A stretch of DNA of 64,000 nucleotides, taken from Dipteris shenzhenensis. Its lineage: Eukaryota; Polypodiophyta; Polypodiopsida; Gleicheniales. The position numbers and the translations under genes were made by a program. A model generated the notes under the pieces. It saw only the letters and a list, made by a program, of their open reading frames with translations. It had not been told where the DNA came from and did no database searches. Shown one piece after another: positions 1 to 10,464 of the stretch; the stretch's first letter is position 1; every line of letters begins with the position of its first letter. Where the stretch lies: the NCBI GenBank assembly GCA_047967505.1, contig CM106541.1, one strand, 5' to 3'.

Positions 1-122
1 CCCACCTAGCCCACATGGGAGACTCTTCCACACACACCATGCATGTGGGAGGATGCATTTATTGGGAGAGACCCCCTCTCTTGGCTATAAAAGGAGGGGG
101 CTATTCACCCTCTTTTTTGAAA
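1..122 (+). promoter_or_regulatory. Promoter-like fragment with TATA box, possibly an LTR piece
   Basis: A GC-rich stretch ends in a clear TATA box (TATAAAA at 86-92) followed by a G-run and a CT-rich segment. The Helitron coding remnant on the minus strand begins directly after it. The layout resembles the promoter and R region of a plant LTR retrotransposon, but no LTR end, primer site or partner LTR is visible, so this assignment is an inference from composition and the TATA box only. Confidence 0.3.
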
Positions 123-1987
123 TTATATGACATATATATATCCTCTTACATCTCTCAAAATAGATATTTCAATCAAACCGTCCATTAACTCCTTATGTTT
201 TAATGCAAAAACACGTGCTAATAGCTCTGGACAATGGGTGCTTGTCCTAGTAATATCACGTTGAATCTCAGGACATTTGGGTTGTAAGTCAATGCTATAA
301 ATAAATCTAGTTTTCCACTTGATTGGATAATGGCCATGGCATCTTAATACCACTCCGACATTTGCCTTGGACTGCCTTGGACTGCTTGTAGATGAAGAAG
401 TTAAAACTAATTTTTTTCCTGCATTACTTCCACGAATAGGAGAATCAGTATCTAATCTTGAAATCATATCTTGGAATCCCTTGTACATAGCTATTCTAAG
501 TTTTTTTATATTTAAGTGAATCCAATTCAATCTACTTTGTCTAATGCTTGCATAAGCATCAACTATATATTGTTGTAATAACCTGCCTGATAGTATAAGG
601 TCCACACCATTACCTTCACGAACTTGTAATCTTCTTGAATGAAATTGCATTTGAGAAATGTGATTACCAACACGTGATCTAGATATATTGTGTGAAACAC
701 TTAGAGACATCTCAGGATAGCAACCATCGTCTCCATAAGGAAACAAAAGAACATAATGGAGGGCCATATATGAAGGGTACAAATTTGAAACTCGTTGTAA
801 CTCATTTCTATGAGTACGAAGAATGATGTCACGATGATTTGCATCTCTATCATTATTCCCAATCATAAGCATAGCAACTTCATTTTGTTGTTGGCAGATT
901 GTAATTGTGATTTCTCCTTTTTGCAACCAAGATCATGTCCAAACTTTCATTAGGCTCTTCAAGCAAAATGTCTCTTGCTTGTTGAAAAACATGTACATAT
1001 GGATTTATCTCATCCATCATGAGTTGTAAAGATTGAAGTATAGATGAATCCAATGAAGGCATAAGGCCCATTCTATTTTGAAGCTCCTGTTCTGTGTTGT
1101 ATATATACATCTGTGCAAATTGTGGAGCTCGAGATTGTTCCAAAGCTTCATGGTTATACATAGATGGTACCAATGGTCCAATGCGATGATATAGGGATCC
1201 ATGAATCTAAAATGAGTATACACCTAGTTTCCTAGAAACCCTTTCATCAATCTTTGCACCTAGAGATGTGAAAGATAAGATTTTGTTGTAAGAACGTATT
1301 GAACTTTGAAATTGACAGCTTATTACATCATTTTTGCTTAACAGACTCCATAAAACATTTGGAGGTCTTCTTACTTTAGATAAGATTACCCTACCATGAA
1401 AACAACAATATATTGCATATGAATCTTCCTTTTTTTTTGCATGATTTAATTCACCTTTCCATAACATTGCACCACAATACGAGCACTTGTATTGCATTCT
1501 TTTGATACCCATTCGGTCTATTTTATTGTTCAAAACTTCAAATGCAGGGTGAGAATATTTGAATCCTGTATTTATTGTTTGAGAGGAAACAAGTTCACTT
1601 GAATTTGGTCCATTGTTCTCAAATTGTTGATGGAAAGAGTCTATCAATGTTATAATTGGACATGTCCTAGCTTGCATTACATAAATGTTATAATATTTAC
1701 AACTTTTAAGTAATTAATAAATGAATCATATACATACATGCATATATATATATATAATATTTGTTTACCTCATAATTTTCATCATTGATGATATTGTTAT
1801 GGCTATATACTTCACTCAAATCTTGTTGACGTCCTATAGCTTGATTGTTGCCTAACTTATGGCATCGATTGTAATTAATTTCTTTTCTTTGGGATGATGA
1901 TGATTATTTGAAGTGACGTAGCTCTCTACGTCTCTTATTTTTTTGTAGCCTTTTCTGAATTTGATCTTTGGATAAACAATGTTCCAT
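123..1987 (-). pseudogene. Helitron Rep/helicase protein, N-terminal half, broken
   Basis: Helitron proteins nick and roll-circle their own DNA. Here a first exon runs from an ATG at 1987 to a GTAAAC donor after 1769 and has one in-frame TAA. The next piece (1677-1207) has the zinc-finger-like region CSYCGAMLW and the family run NKILSFTSLGA. The next (about 1173-926) has PQFAQMYIYNTEQELQNR and the INPYVHVFQQARD motif. The last (926-123) has LHYVLLFPYGDDG, the GRLLQQYIVDAYASI motif of the Helitron_like_N domain and CPELLARVFALKHKEL. The reading frame changes near 920 and twice between about 270 and 380, and the Rep catalytic and helicase parts are missing, so it is a pseudogene. Family assignment rests on recognised motifs, not a search. 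Confidence 0.75.
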
Positions 1988-2341
1988 ATTTTTCAACCTA
2001 AATTCCAATAAGGAATTATTAGTTAATCAATTATTTTGAAGTTTATATATATATATAATTTGGTTACTTATATATGAATATTTTTGCATGCTATGATCCT
2101 TTTGGTATTTTTAAAAGGATATTCATGTATGTATATATTAATGATTATAATACATAATATCAAAAATAGTTTCAATGCGTACACAATGATATTGTATACA
2201 TGAAAGCTGTATTTACATTAAACTATAATAGAACCACAATCTCTTTAAATTTGAAATAGAAAATCACATCTATCTATTACTAAAGAATGGAAACTACAAA
2301 TATAACTATGAATACAACTTATAAGATAAAGTAGATTTTAA
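1988..2341. other. AT-rich non-coding Helitron 5' end
   Basis: Very AT-rich DNA with TA microsatellite runs (for example 2045-2060) and no ORF of note. It probably forms the Helitron 5' non-coding end, since it lies upstream of the first coding exon and stops where family-1 CACTA sequence begins. Confidence 0.4.
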
Positions 2342-2552
2342 TTTAAGCTTGAAGTATGTCTTTCCCTTGTGGAAAGGGTGATACAAGATCACTCAAATGA
2401 ACTGAGCGATAGAAGCATATACATGTCGAAGATATACAACATTGTTTGTTACAATATTACCCTTTCAAAAAGGGTGATTATATAAAATTGCTCAAACGAG
2501 CTGATATACAAAAGCATATAGATGGTGAAGTATATGCAAACTACTAGTACTA

Positions 2553-4121
2553 CTAATGCTCATCCAAATCATCATCCTCATCCTCGTCCTCGTCGCGTTG
2601 GCTTGATCCCTGCCCCTCATGAGCTGTGCCTGTGATCCCTGGCCCTCGTGAGCTGTGCCCTGTCCCTGGCCCTCGTCGAAGCTGTGTAAGCCTAATTCCT
2701 CGTCATCACTGCTCACCTCCACTGATGGGACGCTCAAGCTCTAATTCTAAGAGTGAAAGCATATTAATTGGAAATTAGATTAGAACTTAATGAATAAAAT
2801 ACTTTAGAAAGTGAGATTACAAGTAGGAGTGAGACTTATACCGTGCAAGCAGCCACCTCAACCCAATCGACCGTCGCTCCCAACGCCTCCTACTCAATAA
2901 ACCATGGCTTTGTTCCTATGCAAAATGCGTGTCTCGTCTTTGTGTCTGTAGGAAGGAGACCCATCGTAGTTTGCTATGGGACCAATTTACAAGAGTTAGA
3001 TAAAGTGCATGCAATATGTAGTAAAACAAATAGAACAATACATTAAATGAGAAGAAGTAGACATACCACAGTTGCCTCGAACGCCAACCGTCCGCCTGTA
3101 CCAAAGTGCAAAGTACCTACGGAGTCCACCTGTCTCCTCATAGCCCTCCTTTGACCCTCGAACAATATGGGATGGTCCCCGTATTGCTTCTTGGAAAACT
3201 TCCAATCAACTTTGTCTACCCCATTGGGTTAAGCCTTCCCCTTTGCGATGGAAGTATGCAAGGTTGACCTACGATGCTTCAAGAGGACCCCCATGTGCTC
3301 TTTCATGTAATTCGAATTGAACTCCCAATTTGGAGGGTTAGGATATTGTCTTTTCAATTCATCGATGACTACCTGCTTCTTTCCCTCATCTTGGTACCGC
3401 CAGTCAGTAGCTATGCTGCTTTTGAAGTGGTGGCTCATCAACCGCCTCATGGTGGCCATCACCTACTGAGTTCTATTATCTCTCCAGCAACCGTGATTTC
3501 ATAGGATAGGTCCTCGACTGGGTCAGAAGGACTCATGGTAGTGGCAGAGTCAGAGTGAGTGGTGTTACTGTGAGTGCTTACGAAGCGAGGAGTAGTAGTG
3601 GGAGTAGGAGACGGCAAGGGACCTAACTGGTACTAGGTCTCGAGACCAAGTGGAGACCTGTAGGGATGTGAGTGTGCTGACTCATCTACATTTTCCGAGT
3701 TAGCACAACAAAAGCGACCCCTCCTACTCTTCCTTCCCTTATGATGGGCATGCCTAGGTGATGACCCTTCAGTCGAAGGGGCTAGAGGGGATGGTTGGAT
3801 AGTGGGTCTAGCCGTCGGTGTAGGAGGGGATTTGCTGAGGTCCTCTGGGATAGCAGGCAGAGAGAAGAATCCCTCTACTTCCGCATTGGTCATCGATGCA
3901 ACAAACTCGTCGTGACTCCCAACAAGGCCATGGGTTGCTAGAAAAGGAGTTCCCTGAGGGGCAGTCATAATGCTACGTCCGAGAGGAGTCGGGCTAGTAG
4001 TTGCAGGGGTAGGCCCATGAGGTGTCGCCTAAGTGGAATCAAAGTCCTCTGGAGAATAGAGATCATGATGTATCCTCCTATGAGGGTTTCCATACTCATT
4101 GAACGTGCGACGTGATCCCAT
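2553..4121 (-). pseudogene. tnpA-like gene of element Z, broken
   Basis: This matches the intact copy in element E (58490-60068) along its whole length. It starts MGSRR at 4121. Exon 1 keeps the serine/proline/threonine-rich N-terminal half, an MRRLMSHHFKSSI run and the core YPNPPNWEFNSNYM with HRRSTLHTS. Exon 2 (about 2990-2843) encodes the RLP..GTKPWFIE segment and exon 3 (about 2745-2553) the acidic tail. Visible damage: an in-frame TAG about 30 codons from the start where E has CAG, a TAA near 3230, a stop in exon 2 (E has a sense codon there), and loss of the AG splice acceptor just before the ATG (AC in its place). It shares its left border with the Helitron junction. Confidence 0.75.
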
Positions 4122-4129
4122 GTGTAATT

Positions 4130-4980
4130 TGGGGGGATTGGACAAACGTAGACACAAACACAAAAACAAAAAACAAAAAACAAGAGTGGGTAAGAAGTGG
4201 AAAGACAATTAATTACTTGAGACAATTATGAAATTGAAACTCAAGAAATTATGGGCAGGCAATTAATCACTTGTGAAAATTATGAAATGACATCAACACA
4301 TAAAGGATAAATATGAAAGGACAATTATTTACTTAAAACAATTATGAAAAGCCAGTTTTGAAAAGACAAGTGGAATCCAATAAGATTTTCATATATATAT
4401 AAAAACTAGAGACCAAAAGAATGTCTCCAAAATTATGTATATAAAAAAATATATGTCTCCAAAGTATGCTTAAGAAAAATTTGTCTCCAAAAGAGATTCT
4501 CCAAAAATGCCAAAATGGTGGAGGAGGTCTATTGCTCTGCGTTACTATTGTCTGAGGTACTTTCCTCCTCCGCACTGCTAGGCGGGTCACTGGGGACCTC
4601 ATCCTCTACTTCTTCTAATATGTGGTCATGCTCTTCAATGATTATGTACTCACAATCCATGAATGCCTCCACACAATCCATTATGTCCTTTATATAATCA
4701 TATTTGAGGCTCCACCGATTGTGGCAATCTCTCCACAACCTACAAAGATCTCGTAGGTTGTGTCATGCATTCCTCAGTCGCCCTTGCTCCACTACCCTTT
4801 TTCTTGGATCCTACCCAGAAGCACACACCCCCACGTTGTAATTCACCCAATCACTCTCTTGTGCAATCTTCTCTTTTACATGAGCTAGTAGCAAAGCTAT
4901 CTCTATAATCCCTACGACATTGGGAACCGGGTTGGGGTTTCGAGAGGACACCTGTGGGTGAGGCATGGTTGTTCCATTTA
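4130..4980 (-). other. Leader region of Z tnpA with an extra segment not seen in B or E
   Basis: In elements B and E the tnpA start is followed almost at once by the microsatellite. In Z about 850 bp intervene, AT-rich to 4500 and then holding the degraded ORF 4529-4966. The segment is therefore an insertion or capture specific to Z, or was lost from the other copies. I see no terminal repeats around it. Confidence 0.45.
4529..4966 (-). pseudogene. Degraded ORF of unknown origin, possible captured gene piece
   Basis: One minus-strand frame from an ATG at 4966 to a TAG at 4529 reads as protein with only two internal stops (a TAG after about 50 codons and a TGA some 13 codons later). The second part (about 4738-4529) is open for 69 codons, with a charged helix-like segment and a strongly acidic C-terminal end (EEHDHILEEVEDEV, then a serine/glutamate-rich tail). 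I do not recognise the family. It lies inside the tnpA leader of Z on the same strand and is not present in B or E, which fits a captured fragment of a host or other mobile gene. Confidence 0.35.
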
Positions 4981-4984
4981 GAAT

Positions 4985-7110
4985 CTATTTGAAAAAAAAA
5001 AGGACCAAATATGGCTAAGGAGCATGTCAAAAAAGAACTGAATACGACTAAGTAGAAGGAAATAAGCATATGCATAAGAAGAAAAGCATATGAGGCATAT
5101 GCATAAGAGAAGGAGAAACATAAGATAAGGAGAGGGAAAAAGAAGAGAAAGAAGAGGGAAAAAGAGATTGAAAGAGGGAAAAAGAACCAAATATGCATAA
5201 GAGAAAAAAGAGAGAAGGCATATGCATAAGAGAAAAAGAGAGAAAGCATATGCTTATGCTTATTCATGAGCATATGAGCATAAGCATAAGCATAAGCATA
5301 GGCATAGGCATATGCAAAAAATAGAGGGAAAAAGAAGAAAAGGAAAGGAGAAGGAGAAGGAGACATATGCTCATGCATAAGCATAAGCATAAGCATAAAA
5401 GAAGAAAAAACATATGCATAAGAGAGAAAGAGAGAAAGCATATGTTTGAAAGAGAAGAAAGAGATTGAAAGAGGGGAAAAAGAAGAGGGGAAAAGAAGAG
5501 AAGGAAGAGGGAAAAAGAGATTGAAAGAGGGGAAAAGATCATAAGCATAAGATAAGAAAGAGGGGAAAAGAGATTGAAAGAGGAGAAAAAGAAGAGGGAA
5601 AAGAGCATAGGCATAAGAGAAAGAAGAGGAAAAAAGAGCATAAGCATAAGAGAAAAACAAAGAAAGCATATGATTATGCTTATGCATGAACATATGAGCA
5701 TAAGAGAAAAAGAGAGAAAGCATATGCTTGTGCTTATGCATGAGCATATGAGCATATACTCATGCATAAGCATAAGCATAAGCATAGGCATAGGCATATG
5801 TTTATGAAAAGAAGAGAAAAAGAGAGGGAAAAAGAAGAGAAGGAAAGGAGAAGAAGAAGGAGAAGGAGACATGCATAAGCATAAGCATAAGAGAAGAAAA
5901 ACCATATGCATAAGAGATTGAAAGAGGGAAAAAAGAAGAGGGGAAAAGAGCATAAGCATAAGAGAAGGAAAAACATATGCATAAGAGAAAAAGAGAGAGA
6001 GAGGAGAAAAAGAAGAGGGAAAAGAGCATAAGCATAAGAGAAGGAAGAGGGAAAAAGAGCATAAGCATAAGAGAAAAGGAAAGAAAGCACATGCTTATGC
6101 TTATGCTTGAGCATATGAGCATAAGAGAAAAAGAGAGAAAGCATATGCTTGTGCTTATGCATAAGCATATGAGCATATGCTCATGCATATGCATAAGCAT
6201 AAGCATGGGCATAGGCATAGGCATATGCTTATGAAAAGAAGAGAAAAAGAGAGGGAAAAAGAAGAGAATGAAAGGATAAGCAGAAGGAGAAGGAGACATG
6301 CATAAGCATAAGCAAAAGAGAAGAAAAAACATATGCATAAGAGATTATATTGAAAGAGGGAAAAAAGAAGAGGGGAAAAGAGCATAAGCATAAGAGAAGG
6401 AAAAACATATGCATAAGAGAAAAAGAGAGAAAGCATATGTTTGAAAGAGGGGAAAAAGAAGAGGGGAAAAGAGAGAAAGCATATGTTTGAAAGAGGGAAA
6501 AAGAGATTGAAAGAGGGGAAAAAGAAGAGGGGAAAAGAGCATAAGCATAAGAGGAGGAAGAGGGGAAAAGAGATTGAAAGAGGGGAAAAAGAAGAGGGAA
6601 AAAGAAGAGAAGGAAGAGGGGAAAAGAGAATGAAAGAGGGGAAAAAGAAGACAGGAAAAGAGCATAAGATAAGAGAAGGAAGAGGGAAAAAGAGCATAAG
6701 CATAAGAGAAAAGAAAGAAAGCATATGCTTATGCTTATGCATGAGCATATGAGCATAAGAGAAAAAGAGAGAAACCATAAGCTTGTGCTTATGCAGGAGC
6801 ATATGAGCGTTTGCTCATGCATAAGCACAAGCATAGGCAACACATATGCTTATAAAAAGAGGAGAAAAAGAGAGGAAAAAAGAGAGTGGAAAATAAGAGG
6901 AGGAAGAGGGAAAAAGAGATTGAAAGAGCAGAAAAGAGCATAAGCATAAGAGATTGAAAAACATATGCATAAGAGAAAAAGAGATAAAGCATATGCTTAT
7001 GCTTATGCATGAGCATATGAGGGAAAGAGGGGGGAAAGAGAGAGGAAAAGAGAAAAAGAGGGGAAGAAGAGGGAATAAGAGAAAAGAGGGAAAGAGAGGG
7101 TTCCTACGCC
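4985..7110. repeat. Purine-rich GCATAAGC microsatellite of element Z
   Basis: About 2.1 kb of GAAAGAGGGAAAAAGAAGAG-type purine runs alternate with palindrome-rich blocks built from GCATAAGC, GCATATGC and TGCATGAGCA. The purine strand is the plus strand, which is the sense strand of tnp2 and the antisense of tnpA. All long ORFs here are low-complexity artefacts of the repeat. By comparison with E, the array lies in the tnpA leader and is probably spliced out as an intron. Confidence 0.85.
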
Positions 7111-7727
7111 CATCACTGCAGCTAGCGCTTAAGGCATTAGCTGCAAGCCAATGCAAATAACAAAAATAACAAAAGGGAAAAAGAGGAAGTGCTCACTTTC
7201 TTACCCAAATCGTGTTTTGTGAAATGGCCCTACAAAAAAGAGAAAACATACCATTTTTTTAGATAACTAGTTAGAGGAAGGAGAAGTTTGGAGAAGCAAC
7301 TTTTCAAAGGGATTGGATGAGTTTGGAGAAGCCTACAAACAAGGAGAAAGAGGAGGAAAAGAAATACCAAACAAAGAAGAGGTGAGTCTTCTTTCTTTCA
7401 CCAAATCTCGTTTTTTGTCCTTAACCTCTGAAATCAAGCATGAAAATTAGCACATAGCCTTAGCAATACAAGGAAAAACATGCTTTAATACTCACAAAAC
7501 GAAATCTCATAAAAAATAAACCTACATTACTTAGAGAGTCCCACCTTCTTGAAAAACTTCCTTTTACACAAGCAGAGAGGGAGAAGGGTGGAGAGGGAGC
7601 ACAAGTGTTGGGAGAGGGGCTGGGTAGGAGTGAGGAGTGGGGAATAGAGAGAAGGAAAGTGAGGTCATCGAATATAAGATGGGAGGATAGATTTTTTCTT
7701 TTCCCGCAATAGAGATGTGAAAGCTAG
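7111..7727. other. Central promoter-side region of Z, left part
   Basis: It holds the family-1 palindrome GCAGCTAGCGCTTAAG...AGCTGC (7116-7144). Next come splice-like borders and a mini-exon segment with counterparts in E at 55500-55940; on the minus strand a GTGAGT donor follows AGAG near 7380. The region then runs to the insertion point of element A at 7725-7727 (TAG). No coding sequence is seen. Confidence 0.5.
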
Positions 7728-7910
7728 CACTACAGGGTATAGGCCCTTTTTGGACGATTATGCACCAACATTTAGCATGCGCGAGGCACTAATCATCGGT
7801 ATGCAAAGCAGGCTTAAAAAGTGTCGCTATATAGCGACACTTTTATAAATGTCACTATATAGCGACACTTGCCAGACTTGTATAAGATCATTATATAGCG
7901 ACGTTTTACA
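7728..7910. repeat. Left terminus and subterminal palindromes of element A
   Basis: CACTA terminus, then a spacer shared with the tnp2-side end of other family-1 copies (ends in CATCGGTATGC), then several TGTCGCTATATAGCGACA-type palindromes at 7823-7905. These are the presumed binding sites for the TnpA-like protein. Confidence 0.75.
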
Positions 7911-8072
7911 GAGAGTGTTTTTTCCCATACCAACCTTTAAAGATAGTTTTACCCAATGAAAAAAAAAATTCTTTTCATACATGTTTGATCCTTTGAAAGA
8001 ATAAAAGTACAAGAGCATGTACATCAAGTTTGAAGCTCATATATTCATGTCCATGTTTGAGACTTGGCTTCA

Positions 8073-8743
8073 TCAAGCCAAGTCTAGTGTGCCAAACAAT
8101 TCTATCTCCAACTCTATACTGAGTTGATCTCCTATATCATCATCGTACTCTAGCATCGTACGTTCACCATAGACTTGATCATCTTCTTCAATAATGTCGT
8201 GTGATTCTTGATGATCATCATCTTCTTCCTCAATATTTTGATCTCCATCTTCCTCCCATATGATGTCATTATGCACATCTTCGTCTTGGCTCATATTGTG
8301 ATCTTCATCTTCTTCTCTAAATTCATCTAGATCAATTGGATCCATCATTGGTAGTGGTATCTCCATATCCACATGATCTCTATCTTCATATCCACATTGG
8401 TAGTGTGAAGGTATACGCACACCATCCTCCTCATCCTGTCTCAAGGTTTCGTGTAAATATAAGATCTTGTGATCTCAAGATTTTGTGTCGTGTATGCATG
8501 CAATATTAATCACGAACTCAAATAGCATTGACTTTTCGATGATCCATCACCATGTCTACCACCAATGGTGGGTACTGGTTTGGACTCCTCCCCATACATC
8601 CTCAAGTGGCGCATGACAATACGGTGTTGATGTTGTACTTCTCGCTTGCAATAAGTGCAATGATAATACAACCTCTCCGTAAGCCACTCTGCACTCCTAA
8701 GCATTGGCGCATCATTTGACAAGCTTTCACTCATCCCTTCCAT
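8073..8743 (-). pseudogene. tnp2 remnant of element A: N- and C-terminal ends joined
   Basis: The N-terminal exon starts at an ATG at 8743 (MEGMSESLSNDAP) and keeps the cysteine/histidine motif CHCTYC-type (here YYHCTYCKREV). The acidic C-terminal tail follows at 8444-8073 (DEDHNMSQDEDVHND and DDDIGDQLSIELEIELFGTLDLA). Everything between, that is the Transposase_21, DUF4218 and DUF4216 domains present in E, is deleted. It lacks the catalytic region. A 75-bp segment around the N-terminal end is also tandemly repeated upstream (8755-8860). Confidence 0.8.
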
Positions 8744-8754
8744 CTACACACCTC

Positions 8755-8862
8755 CAAAGTCACAACACAAAATGCCTCTACACTCCCAAGCATTGGCGCA
8801 TCATTTGACAAGCTTTCACTCATCCCTTCCATCTACACACCTCCAAAGTCACAACACAAAAT
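8755..8862. repeat. Tandem duplication of the tnp2 5' end in element A
   Basis: The segment reading CCAAGCATTGGCGCATCATTTG and onward through the start codon to the CACAACACAAAATGC run occurs at about 8697-8774 and again at about 8786-8863. It is a simple tandem copy of roughly 89 bp covering the tnp2 start, so a second MEGMSES start lies upstream of the first. Confidence 0.65.
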
Positions 8863-8972
8863 GCAAGAAAATCCATTAAGATCCAAAAAATAGCCACCCA
8901 TGAGCTCGTTCCCTCTCTTCTTAGATCAAGTGCCTTGAACTGACACTTTTAAGGTATAAGTGTCGCTATATA

Positions 8973-9205
8973 CACTATAAGGCATAGGCCCTTTTCCAAT
9001 GAAAATACTGATGCTTTTTACATAAATTTTTTTTTTTCATGAGTGCAAACGTCGTTATTAAAGTCGTAAAAAACGTCGAAAAAGAACCGTCGCTATAAAG
9101 CGTTGCTATATAGTGACGTTAACAAACGTCGCTATATAGCGACACTGATAATCGTCCCTTTATAGTGACACTGGTAAGCGTCGCTATATAGCGACGATTA
9201 ATAGA
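8973..9205. repeat. Left terminus and subterminal palindromes of element B
   Basis: The tnpA-side CACTA end is followed by a T-rich block also present in A and E, then by TCGCTATATAGCGAC-type palindromes from about 9090 to 9200. Copies vary at one or two bases (TAGTGAC, TCGCTATAAAGCG). Confidence 0.75.
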
Positions 9206-9208
9206 ACT

Positions 9209-9280
9209 AAAAAAAAGGATTAGTGGGGCTAAACAAGGCTTGCTATGGCCCTGTTTAGCCCCACTAATCCTTTTTTTTTT
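9209..9280. terminator. Long hairpin after the tnpA gene of element B
   Basis: Arms of about 26-28 bases (core ATTAGTGGGGCTAAACA and its complement) flanked by A-run and T-run, with a loop of about a dozen bases. The same hairpin stands at the same place in A (34643-34712) and E (60252-60326), between the tnpA 3' end and the subterminal array. A role in 3'-end formation, or in insulating the gene from the end array, is an inference. Confidence 0.6.
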
Positions 9281-9507
9281 GTAATTACAAACAAAAGTTT
9301 TTTATAAAAAAACTTCCCTTGTGAAAAGTGTGATACAAAATCGTTCAAATGAAATGATCGAGCAACAAAAGCATATACATGTCGAACATGTACAACATTC
9401 TTTGTTACAAAATTACCCTTTCGAAAGGGTAATACAAAATTGCTCAAACGAGCGGATATACAAAATGACATACATGGCAAAGAAAATGCAAACTGCTACT
9501 ACTACTA

Positions 9508-9900
9508 CTACTCATCCGAATCGTTCTCGTCTTGTTGGCCTGATCCTTGGTCCTCGTGAGTGGCGCCTTCTTCTTGATCCTCGTCATGTGCATCTGACCC
9601 CTGGCCCTGTTGATCGCTCGCTTCTGATGATGGGATGCTTGAGCTTTGACCCTAAGCGTAAAACATATAAATTGAAAATTAGATTGGAACTTAAAGAATA
9701 AAACAATTTAAAAAGTGAGATTACAAGTAGGAGTAGACTTATACCGTGCAAGCAGCCACCTCATCCCAATCGACCATTGCTCCCATTGCCTCTTGCTCAA
9801 TAAACCATGGCTTTGTTCCTATGCAAAATGTGCATCGCGACTCTGCATCTGTAGGAAGACGACCCATCGCAGCTTGTTGTGGATCTAATTTACAAGAGTT
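9508..9900 (-). pseudogene. tnpA-like gene of element B, exons 2 and 3
   Basis: Exon 2 (about 9890-9743) encodes RLPTDAESRCTFCIGTKPWFIEQEA and the D-E rich VDWDEVAACTV end, closely matching E. Exon 3 (about 9660) ends in the acidic SDSDE-type tail at the TAG 9508-9510. Exon 1 of the same gene lies 7.4 kb away at 17322-18389 because element F1 landed in the intron between them. Exons 2 and 3 look open, but exon 1 is broken. Confidence 0.75.
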
Positions 9901-9903
9901 AGA

Positions 9904-10275
9904 CACAACAACACAAAGCAACTATAGACACGCTTGGTAGACGTGCAAAATAGCGAGCGCATCTATAGGCATTGCTTGAGTAGAGGAATTATGGGCACGT
10001 CTAAAAGCGCATCTAACAACTCATCTATTTGCGTGTTTAAATAGCGCATCTATTTATGCATTTAAACTGAGAAAATATGGGCCCGTCTAACATCGCGTTT
10101 ATCAGCACATCTATTTATGCTTGTATTAACACGTCTATTTGCGCATCTAAACTGACAAAATATTGGCTTGTCTAACATAGCGTTTATCAGCACGTCTATT
10201 TGCACGTATATTAGCGCATGTATTTGCGCATTTACATTGGGAATCAGACGCATATTTAGACGCGTATATAGGCGC
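9904..10275. repeat. tnp2-side terminus and subterminal CGTCTATAGACG-type repeats of F1
   Basis: The terminus is followed by many short copies of GCGCATCTATTTGCGC and GCGTCTATAG-type units to about 10275. The motif is a variant of the perfect palindrome CGCGTCTATAGACGCG seen in F2. This array has decayed by C-to-T type changes (CATCTATT for CGTCTATT). Confidence 0.7.
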
Positions 10276-10464
10276 AAACCAAAGAATATAGAAAGTGAAA
10301 TTTTGGTGTACATCATTGCTTTCCAAACATTGCCCATGATTACCAAAGCACATAATTTTAAAAAAAACATCAATGCTTTTTTGCAAGCCCACATATACAA
10401 GAATTAAGTGAGGTGAGAAGAATGAGACAATATGTAAAATAGTTTTGCCAATATCAATGATGGG

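Larger units (their letters stand above)
1..2335 (-). mobile_element. Helitron remnant, left part outside the window
   Basis: The minus strand carries the first part of a Helitron Rep/helicase gene (123-1987) and then about 350 bp of AT-rich DNA to the junction with CACTA element Z. Homology to the 3' region of the family-1 tnpA gene starts near 2358. The Helitron 5' terminus should therefore lie at about 2335-2358; on the minus strand a run beginning TCTACTTTATC follows an A/T-rich flank there and fits the TC start of Helitrons. The helicase half and the CTRR end are not in the window. Confidence 0.55.

Noticed and set aside
4851-6843. Long ORFs rich in Met, Leu, Ser, Phe and Tyr, looking like multi-span membrane proteins
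   Set aside because: They are translations of the GCATAAGC and GAAAGAGG microsatellite. Several frames and both strands are open at once, and no copy keeps the same protein.
7823-7905. TATATA in the palindromes as TATA boxes
   Set aside because: They occur in all subterminal arrays, facing both ways and far from genes. Protein-binding sites are the simpler reading, though the central clusters could serve both roles.
9209-9280. Hairpin plus T-run as a bacterial-type terminator
   Set aside because: The sequence is plant nuclear; polymerase II does not use such terminators. I kept it as a conserved 3' structure only.
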